DNA of 10,560 nucleotides from the NCBI GenBank assembly GCA_016930895.1, contig JAFGFV010000432.1, forward strand, positions 1 to 10,560. The letters run 5' to 3'. Source of the stretch: Spirochaetales bacterium. Lineage in GTDB: Bacteria > Spirochaetota > Spirochaetia > SZUA-6 > DRHE01. The translations under genes and the position numbers were made by a program. Below are positions 4,606-10,560 of the stretch, one piece after another. Positions within the stretch are counted from its first letter, which is position 1. Every line of letters begins with the position of its first letter. Below the pieces are notes generated by a model. It was not told the DNA's origin. It saw only the letters and a program-made list of their open reading frames with translations, and did not search any database.

Positions 4606-6759
4606 ATGGGTCTAGCAAGGCGGCGGATTGCGTGTTTCGGCCTGCTCGTGTTTCTGCTGGGGCGGTCCCTGTGCGCCCAGCAGGAACCGGCCGACTTCAA
4701 CCACTACTACAGGTACAATCTTTCCGTCGGGGCCGAGTACCAGAGCCTCTCCCCCTTCGGGGACTACGGCGTGGAGTACAGCTCCCTCTACGACCTGTCC
4801 GCGATCCTCCGCATTCCCCTGCCTTCTCTTCCGTCCCTGTATCCGCTGGTGCAGGGGGGGATGATCCAGTTCGTCCCGGCCCAAGAAGACGAGAGCTGGG
4901 GCCACACTCACTGGTACGGGACCGTCGGCCTGGGGTTCGCCAACCGTTTCTCCAAGAACTTCGAGGTCGGCGCCGAGCTGGCCGTCGGGGCTTCGGAGGC
5001 CGTGTTTCCGCTCCTGGACCCCGACGGGTCCCGGGGCTCCCCGACCCTGCTCGCCTCGGCGGGCCTGCGGATCGCCCTGGACCCCTCCTACAGCCTCAGC
5101 CTGGACCTGCACCCCAACATTCGCTACTTCCACTCCCTGACGCCGCTCACGCGCTTCAACGGCTTCATTCTCTCGGTCGGGGTGTCCGGGCACTACCGTT
5201 TCGGTGAGGACCCCGACGCCCCGCGGGCCATCATCCGGAGCCTCCGATTCGACGAGGTCAGGGTGCCGCCCCTGTTCGCCGCCATGCAGAGCTACTACAC
5301 CCGCAACCCGATCACCCGGGTCACGATCACGAACGTGGAGAAGTTCCCGATCACGGACCTCAAGGTCTCCTTCTTCCAGGCGGGCTTCATGGATTCCCCG
5401 ACCGAGGCCGCCGACATCCCGGCGCTGGAGCCCGGGGAGAGCCGCACGGTCGACCTGCTGGCCTCCTTCAACCAGGAGGTGTTCACGACCGAAGGCGTGA
5501 CCCCCCTGACCGGTGAGGTGGCCGTGGAGTACCTGTCCCGGGGCAAGGCGGCCAGGCAAACGCTTCCGGTGTCCTACGACCTGCACGACAAGACCGCGCT
5601 CACCTGGGACGACGACGCCAAGGTCGGGGCGTTCGTCACCGCCGCCGACAGCGCCCTGCGCAACTACACCTCCTTCATTCGCCAGGCCGCCAAGGAGGAG
5701 GTGGTGCCCGGGTTCAGCGAGCCCCTGCAGATCGGGATGCAAGTGTACTACGCCCTCAAGGAGATCGGCTGCATCTACCAGGTGGACCCCACCTCGCCGT
5801 TCACGGCCGCTCAAGGGGATCCCCAGCGGGTGGACTCGATCAGCCTGCCCCGGGACACCCTCAAGCGGCAGACCGGGGACTGCGACGACCTCACGGTCCT
5901 GTACTGCGCCCTCCTGGAGACCGTGGGGGTCGAATCCGCCTTTATCACCGTTCCGGGGCACATCTACGCGGCCTTCAACTCCAAGGTCCCCTCCAGCGGC
6001 TACCGGGGCGTGCACCCGGACAAGGCCATGACCCTCAGCATCGACGGCGAGCTGTGGGTCCCGGTGGAGATCACGATGATCGGCACCGACGATTTCCTGG
6101 CCGCCTGGCGCAAGGGGGTGGAGCAGTTCACCGCTCTGGACGGCGACCCCGACCGGCGCGGTTTCTACCGCACCCGGACCTCCCAGGAGGTGTACCGCCC
6201 CGTGGGTCTGCGGGAAACCGACCTGGGGCTGCAGTACGGCAGCCAGGAGGCGATCGTGGCGGCCTTCCGGAGCACCATCGAGCGGCTGGTCGACCTGGTG
6301 CTCGAGGACTATCAGGCCGCTGCGGACGGCAGCCAGGACAAGCGCCAGTACAACCGCTTGGGGATCATGTGCGCCCAGTACGGCCGCTACGCCCGGGCCC
6401 AGAAGGCCTTCAACACGGCGCTCACCCTGGACCGCAACTACCTGAGCCCAATCGTCAACCTGGGCAACGTCTTCTACCTGCAGCAGGACTACCACAGCGC
6501 CCTGCGAAGCTTCCACCGGGTGGAGCAGTACATGAAGGAGCAGGAAAAGACCGGCTTCTCGGTGTACCCGACGGTGCTCCTCAACCTGGCCAGGTGCTAC
6601 TACGAGCTGGAGAACTACGACCGCGCCGCCCAGTACTTCCAGAAGGTCCGGGAGCTGGACCCGCGACTCATCGAGGGCTACGCCTACCTGGACCGCGGCG
6701 AAGGCGGCCGGGCGGCGGCGGCCGGCACGGACAGCGTGCGCTTCGCGGAGGGTGAGTAG
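4606..6759 (+). CDS. Secreted barrel / Ig-like / transglutaminase-like / TPR protein
   Basis: A 717-residue protein. A signal peptide (M-G-L-A-R-R-R, hydrophobic core to about 19, probable cleavage after A24) is followed by alternating aromatic/Gly-rich strands (about 30-200) resembling a small outer-membrane beta-barrel, ending H-Y-R-F-G. Residues 215-325 look like an Ig-like/CARDB-type beta domain. A transglutaminase-like papain-fold domain (about 340-500) carries G-D-C-D-D (C426), P-G-H-I-Y (H452) and W-V-P-V-E (E488, where Asp is more usual). Residues 580-690 hold two or three TPR motifs. The fold covers peptidases and amide-bond enzymes, so cross-linking is not implied. The ATG at 4606 was preferred to an upstream GTG (4531) because it places the signal peptide at the N-terminus; GGGGTG lies 9 nt before it. 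The stop abuts the next start with no gap. The enzyme target is unknown. Similar architectures are familiar in spirochaetes, but that is recall rather than a search. Confidence 0.8.
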   Translation: MGLARRRIACFGLLVFLLGRSLCAQQEPADFNHYYRYNLSVGAEYQSLSPFGDYGVEYSSLYDLSAILRIPLPSLPSLYPLVQGGMIQFVPAQEDESWGHTHWYGTVGLGFANRFSKNFEVGAELAVGASEAVFPLLDPDGSRGSPTLLASAGLRIALDPSYSLSLDLHPNIRYFHSLTPLTRFNGFILSVGVSGHYRFGEDPDAPRAIIRSLRFDEVRVPPLFAAMQSYYTRNPITRVTITNVEKFPITDLKVSFFQAGFMDSPTEAADIPALEPGESRTVDLLASFNQEVFTTEGVTPLTGEVAVEYLSRGKAARQTLPVSYDLHDKTALTWDDDAKVGAFVTAADSALRNYTSFIRQAAKEEVVPGFSEPLQIGMQVYYALKEIGCIYQVDPTSPFTAAQGDPQRVDSISLPRDTLKRQTGDCDDLTVLYCALLETVGVESAFITVPGHIYAAFNSKVPSSGYRGVHPDKAMTLSIDGELWVPVEITMIGTDDFLAAWRKGVEQFTALDGDPDRRGFYRTRTSQEVYRPVGLRETDLGLQYGSQEAIVAAFRSTIERLVDLVLEDYQAAADGSQDKRQYNRLGIMCAQYGRYARAQKAFNTALTLDRNYLSPIVNLGNVFYLQQDYHSALRSFHRVEQYMKEQEKTGFSVYPTVLLNLARCYYELENYDRAAQYFQKVRELDPRLIEGYAYLDRGEGGRAAAAGTDSVRFAEGE

Positions 6760-9700
6760 GTGAAGGTCCGGAAGAGTCAGGTGAAGAAGACAGCGCGGCG
6801 CCTGCGGCCGGCCCTGGCCCTGTGTGCGCTGGTCCTGGCCGGGGCGGCGCTTCTCTCGTGCCCCAGTCCGATCGATGAGGCGCTCCTTACGATCGTCGAG
6901 GACGAGATCGCCCCCAACATCTCGATCACCGAGCCGGTAGACTACAGCTACTACAAGACCTGCATTACCGTGGTCGGGGTGCTCGAGGACTCGGCCAAGG
7001 AGGCCGGGGACCACCTGGGCTCGCCGGGGACGCTGGAAATCCGAGTCTCCAACGCCTCCACCTTGGATCGGACCGTCACCTTTGCCGCGGACGGCTCCTA
7101 CTCGGTGAGCCCGCCGGACGGCACCTTCAGCTATGACCCCGCCACCGGGTTCTTCGGGCTGGAGATCTCGGCGGTTGCACTGACCGGGTCGCGGCTCATC
7201 ACCTTCGTTTTGACGGACCGCAACGCAAACCAGAGTGAGTTGACCCTGTCCTTGCACGACGACCCTACCGGCCCGTACATCGATCTGGTCAGTCCGGAGA
7301 ATTACTCCACCTACGGCCTGATCGTGGACGTGTCCGGCACTGTGACCAATGCGGAGGGTGACACCTCCACCAGCGACGTGGCGGAGCTCTCGTTGAGGTT
7401 GAGCGGGACCGGCGTCTACATCGAACGGACCCTGAACCTGGAGCCCGGCTCGATTCACGACAACGGGGATGGCACCTTCACCCACGACACGGATACCAGC
7501 TTTACCTTCAACTCCGCCGATGGGTCCTTTGCCGATCAGTTCCTGACCGTCGGCGGCAAGGGCACGCTCACCCTGGTGGTCACGTCGGCGGATTACGGCC
7601 TGGACGACTCCCAGTTGGCAGTGCAGCTGATCGATGGCGGGGTCGCTCCGGAGGTCCAGGGTCTGGTGTACCCGCAGCTGTACTCCTCCTCCCTCCCCAC
7701 CCCCAGCATTTCCGTGAGCGGCACGGTGACCGAGCCGTCGGACCTGGCCTATTTCACTTACACGGTAAAGGAAGGATCCGCCACGGTGGTTGCGGCGGAC
7801 ATCACGGGGGTGGACCCCGCCACCGGCGCCTTCGGTTTCGCCTTCGGCGTAGCCGCCAACGCTCTCGCGGGGACTCTGGCGGTGACGATACTGGCCGAGG
7901 ACTCGGGAGGCCGGGATTCCCAGAGCTCCTTCACGATCTACGACGACCCCACCCCACCGGCGATCGTGGCGGCGACACTGGCGGCGGACAACAGCTACAT
8001 CGACGTGAGCTTCGACGACGGGGTCTATGCGACCGGCGGCGGGAGCGGCGCGCTCACCGCGGGGGACCTGGCCGTCACCCTCCAGGACAACGGCAGCGGG
8101 GTGACCCTCGACCCCCACACCGTGACCCGGACCGACGGCAGCCCCCTGCAGGGCGGCGAGCAGACCGTGCGCGTCCACCTGAGCTACAGCAGCACCCCGA
8201 GCGGGGTGGAGACCGTGGAGGTGCGCCCGGCAGCCAGCTCGATCTACGACCAGGTCGGCAACCCGGCCCTGACGACCGCGACAACCGGCGCCAAGCTCCT
8301 CCACGACCAACAGGCGGCTCGCGTGCTGTACGTGGGCTCGCCCACCGCCGATGGGTCTTACCGGGCGGGCAGCACGATCGACGTGACCGTGCACTTCAGT
8401 GAAGCCGTGTACGTAAGCGGATTTCCGACCCTGCTCCTCGAGACCGGCACGACCGACCGCGAGGCGGTGTATCAGACAGGCCACGGCACCAGCACCCTGA
8501 GCTTCCTGTGCACCGTCCAGACGGGGGACACCGCCGCGGACCTGGATTACGCGGCCACCAATGCGCTGGCGCTGCCCACGGGGGCCGCGATCGATGACAA
8601 CGCGGGCAACTCCGCCGATCTGACCCTGCCCGCGCCGGGTGCTCCCGAGTCCCTGGCGGGCACCAAGGCGATCGTGGTCGACACCACGGCCCCGGCGGCC
8701 CCCACCGTGGCGATCGCCGACGGCGGCGACGAATACCTGAGCATCGGCGAAAATGCGGCCGGGGTGGAGGTCACCATCACCGGAGAACCGGGGGCGAGCT
8801 ACCTGATCACCCCGACCAACGCCATCGTGACCGGCGGCAACAGCGGCACCCTGGCCGCAGGCGCGGCGACCCCTACCTTCGCGGCCGTGACCGACGGGCT
8901 CGTCTCCCTCTCGGTCGTGCTGACCGACACGGCGGGCAACACCGGGAGCGCGGGAGCCGACACGGCGACCGCCGACCTGACACCCCCCAACCCTCCGTCG
9001 GTTGCAATCACCGACGGAGCGGACGGGTACATCGATCCCACGGAGAACGCCGCCGGAGTGAACGTGAGCATCACCGGCGCGGCCGGCTGCTCATACGCGA
9101 TCACTCCCACCAACGCGACCGTGAGCGGCGGCAACGCCGGCGTGCTGGCAGCCGGGAGCGATACCCGGAGCTTTGCCGCCGACGGCAACGGCTCGGTCAC
9201 CCTGGCGGTGACCCTGACCGACCCGGCCGGGAACACGAGCGCTTCGAACGAGGACGGGTCCTTCGCCTACATCACTCCGCCTGCTGCTCCGACGGTGACG
9301 ATTCTGGACGGCGACGGCTGGATCAGCATCGCCGAGAACGGCAGCGGGGTGGACTTCACGATTGCGGGGCTGGCCGGATGCTCCTACACGATCGTCCCCA
9401 CCAACGCCTCGATCTCCGGGGCCTTGACCGGCACGCTCACCACCGGCTCCGCGACCCGGGAGCTCAGCGCCCTGCTCCCCGGGGCCGTATCGATCTCGGT
9501 TGAGCTGGAGGACCCTGTGGGAGGCACCAGCCCGGCCGGGGTCGACAGCTCGAGCGCCGATCTGAGCGCGCCCAACCCGCCCTCCGTGGTGATCGCCGAC
9601 GGGGGGGATGGGTGGATCAACCAGTTGGAGAACTCCGGGGTCGGCTTCACCATCACCGGAGAAGCGGGCGCAAGCTATCTGGTCTCCCTGACCAACGGCA

Positions 9701-10146
9701 CGCTGTCCGGGAGTTTCACCGGTACGCTCACCGGGGGCGTAGCCAACCGCTCGTTCACGGCGAACGGGAACGGGACGGTCACGGTGTCGGTGACCCTGGC
9801 CGACGCCGCCGGGAACACGAGCAGCAGCGGCAGCGACAGCTCCACCGCCGACCTGAGCCGACCGACAGCGCCCACCGTGAGTATCGACGACGGAACCGAC
9901 GGAGAGATCGCCAGCGGGGAGAGCGTGGATCTGACCATCAGCGGGGAGGCTGACACCGACTACGACCTCGACCTGACCAACTGCTCGGTGACCGGGGGCA
10001 CCGGAACCCTGCCCGGCGGCGGGAGCGTGACCCTGACCCTCTCCGCCCTCGGCAACGGCGCCATCGTGGTCGAGGCTGCCCTGACCGACGAGGCCGGCAA
10101 CGTGAGCGATCCGGGCTCGGATGCATCCACGGGCACCGGCTTCTGA
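6760..10146 (+). CDS. Large Ig-like-repeat surface lipoprotein
   Basis: A 1128-residue predicted lipoprotein. The GTG start touches the previous TAG stop (TAGGTG) and has GGAGGG 7 nt upstream; a second GTG seven codons later is possible. The signal peptide is long and basic (K/R-rich 2-16) with lipobox L-L-S-C (C34). Beta-rich domains follow: about 51-167, 172-293 and 296-394, with the similar linkers DDPTGP (168) and DDPTPP (396); then 401-518; then 519-642, the last of a type common in bacterial surface proteins (S-E-A-V-Y-V, T-L-L-L-E-T-G, D-Y-A-A-T-N-A-L-A-L). Five tandem Ig-like repeats of 95-98 residues (644-1128) end the protein. It has no C-terminal membrane segment or sorting signal, so the lipid is the only anchor visible. 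A stalk-like or adhesive role outside the cell is inferred. It sits in one operon with the barrel/transglutaminase protein. Confidence 0.85.
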   Translation: MKVRKSQVKKTARRLRPALALCALVLAGAALLSCPSPIDEALLTIVEDEIAPNISITEPVDYSYYKTCITVVGVLEDSAKEAGDHLGSPGTLEIRVSNASTLDRTVTFAADGSYSVSPPDGTFSYDPATGFFGLEISAVALTGSRLITFVLTDRNANQSELTLSLHDDPTGPYIDLVSPENYSTYGLIVDVSGTVTNAEGDTSTSDVAELSLRLSGTGVYIERTLNLEPGSIHDNGDGTFTHDTDTSFTFNSADGSFADQFLTVGGKGTLTLVVTSADYGLDDSQLAVQLIDGGVAPEVQGLVYPQLYSSSLPTPSISVSGTVTEPSDLAYFTYTVKEGSATVVAADITGVDPATGAFGFAFGVAANALAGTLAVTILAEDSGGRDSQSSFTIYDDPTPPAIVAATLAADNSYIDVSFDDGVYATGGGSGALTAGDLAVTLQDNGSGVTLDPHTVTRTDGSPLQGGEQTVRVHLSYSSTPSGVETVEVRPAASSIYDQVGNPALTTATTGAKLLHDQQAARVLYVGSPTADGSYRAGSTIDVTVHFSEAVYVSGFPTLLLETGTTDREAVYQTGHGTSTLSFLCTVQTGDTAADLDYAATNALALPTGAAIDDNAGNSADLTLPAPGAPESLAGTKAIVVDTTAPAAPTVAIADGGDEYLSIGENAAGVEVTITGEPGASYLITPTNAIVTGGNSGTLAAGAATPTFAAVTDGLVSLSVVLTDTAGNTGSAGADTATADLTPPNPPSVAITDGADGYIDPTENAAGVNVSITGAAGCSYAITPTNATVSGGNAGVLAAGSDTRSFAADGNGSVTLAVTLTDPAGNTSASNEDGSFAYITPPAAPTVTILDGDGWISIAENGSGVDFTIAGLAGCSYTIVPTNASISGALTGTLTTGSATRELSALLPGAVSISVELEDPVGGTSPAGVDSSSADLSAPNPPSVVIADGGDGWINQLENSGVGFTITGEAGASYLVSLTNGTLSGSFTGTLTGGVANRSFTANGNGTVTVSVTLADAAGNTSSSGSDSSTADLSRPTAPTVSIDDGTDGEIASGESVDLTISGEADTDYDLDLTNCSVTGGTGTLPGGGSVTLTLSALGNGAIVVEAALTDEAGNVSDPGSDASTGTGF
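8689..10143 (+). repeat. Five tandem Ig-like repeats (95-98 codons each)
   Basis: The units are 8689-8982, 8983-9276, 9277-9567, 9568-9858 and 9859-10143. Each begins with a Pro-rich linker (for example A-P-A-A-P-T-V, P-P-N-P-P-S-V), then a D-G-x-D-G-x-I-x-x-x-E-N type acidic motif, a T-I-T-G strand, P-T-N (or L-T-N), a Gly/Thr turn, and a final strand L-T-D-x-A-G-N. Repeats 1 and 4 share T-I-T-G-E-x-G-A-S-Y-L; repeats 2 and 3 share the G-C-S-Y variant. Repeat 5 is the most diverged and ends the protein. Confidence 0.88.
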
Positions 10147-10153
10147 TCCGGCC

Positions 10154-10560
10154 ATGCCGCGGGGTTTCGAACAGAAGGGCGTTCCGATCGGTCCACGCCC
10201 TGGGGGCCGACGGGGAAGATCCCGCGCGGCCTGCTCCTCCAACGCCTGGCGTCCGGCACTGGCTATCCTCCTCTCCCTGGCCCTCGGCACCCTGACGGCA
10301 GGGTGCTCCCGGCGGGCGCAGGACGCCCGGCCCCAACCACCACCCCCGGAGCCCGTGGTGCGCGAACAGCCCAGTCCCGAGCCGCCCGAGCCGCCGGCAG
10401 AGAGCGGGGCCGTCCCACGGCCCACGCCGCAGCCCTCGCAGCCCGCACCGTCCCCAGGGCCGCCAGCCGCCGCGGAAGCCGCACCCATCCCCGAACCTCC
10501 GCCGGTCGCGGAAGCCGCACCTATCCCGGAGCCAGCAACGACGCCGGAGTCTCCGCCGAC
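10154..10560 (+). CDS. Proline-rich lipoprotein, 3' end beyond window
   Basis: A coding frame open to the window end (135 codons seen), starting 7 nt after the previous stop. It has a long Arg/Gly-rich n-region, a hydrophobic core A-L-A-I-L-L-S-L-A-L-G (35-45) and lipobox L-T-A-G-C (C51), so it is a predicted lipoprotein. From about 55 onward it is almost only Pro, Glu, Ala, Ser and Gln, with a 12-residue direct repeat starting A-E-A-A-P-I-P-E-P at 107 and 119. Such stretches usually act as extended linkers that span the periplasm or peptidoglycan before a folded domain, which would lie outside this window. No good Shine-Dalgarno motif precedes the ATG; an in-frame ATG at 10121, inside the previous gene, is an alternative. 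The function is unknown. Co-transcription with the two upstream surface genes is likely from the spacing. Confidence 0.72.
   Translation, partial: MPRGFEQKGVPIGPRPGGRRGRSRAACSSNAWRPALAILLSLALGTLTAGCSRRAQDARPQPPPPEPVVREQPSPEPPEPPAESGAVPRPTPQPSQPAPSPGPPAAAEAAPIPEPPPVAEAAPIPEPATTPESPP
10472..10533 (+). repeat. Direct repeat in the proline-rich linker
   Basis: Two 26-bp copies (10472-10497 and 10508-10533), offset by 36 nt, differ at three positions, all silent at the level of the shared A-E-A-A-P-I-P-E-P peptide. They look like a recent in-frame tandem duplication within the linker of the partial lipoprotein. Confidence 0.6.

Noticed and set aside
4612..8484. Very long minus-strand open frame (1290 codons) antisense to the transglutaminase and Ig-repeat genes
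   Set aside because: It lies opposite two genes with clear domains, signal peptides and ribosome sites. Its product is His/Gly/Val/Arg-rich without recognisable motifs, typical of a GC-rich shadow frame.
8689..10143. CRISPR or DNA-level satellite array suggested by regular 291-294 bp spacing
   Set aside because: The period is a protein-domain length in an intact frame, and the copies are similar mainly at the amino-acid level, so these are coding Ig repeats.
9091..10488. Minus-strand open frame of 465 codons across the Ig repeats and the proline-rich gene
   Set aside because: It is antisense to the repeat array and to the lipoprotein start. Its apparent repeats simply mirror the DNA repeats on the other strand.

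Overview
The window comes from a high-G+C genome (about two thirds G+C by eye) of a Gram-negative (diderm) bacterium. Three of the seven supported genes encode lipoproteins with a recognisable lipobox. One encodes a secreted protein that starts with a probable outer-membrane barrel. The mix of barrel/transglutaminase/TPR protein, Ig-repeat lipoprotein and relaxed lipobox (LLSC) resembles spirochaetes, but that placement is an inference with modest confidence.

Layout. (1) Positions 41-1476, plus strand: two tightly linked genes, an NMT1/THI5-like substrate-binding protein and a flavin-reductase-family protein. (2) 1477-1577: a short convergent gap with two small GC hairpins. (3) 1578-4249, minus strand: a two-gene operon joined by an ATGA overlap. 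Its first gene encodes an unusual lipoprotein in which an intein-like Hint domain sits between an N-terminal domain and a DUF4349 domain. A second copy of the N-terminal domain closes the protein. The second gene is a stand-alone secreted DUF4349 paralogue. (4) 4250-4605: a divergent regulatory region with a near-consensus minus-strand promoter placed for a leaderless GTG start, an extended -10 promoter on the plus strand, and inverted repeats between them. (5) 4606-10560, plus strand: a probable three-gene cell-surface operon. It encodes a barrel/Ig-like/transglutaminase/TPR protein, a 1128-residue lipoprotein with five near-identical-length C-terminal Ig-like repeats, and a proline-rich lipoprotein cut by the window end.

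How the parts may work together. The two divergent units both encode envelope proteins and share one control region, so coordinated regulation is plausible. The best candidate for something undescribed is the Hint-DUF4349 lipoprotein. The residues for self-cleavage at both Hint edges are present, while the residue after the domain is Gly, which does not suit normal splicing. The sequence therefore predicts a lipid-anchored precursor that cuts itself and frees a DUF4349 fragment, which could pair with the co-translated DUF4349 paralogue. This is inferred from sequence alone.
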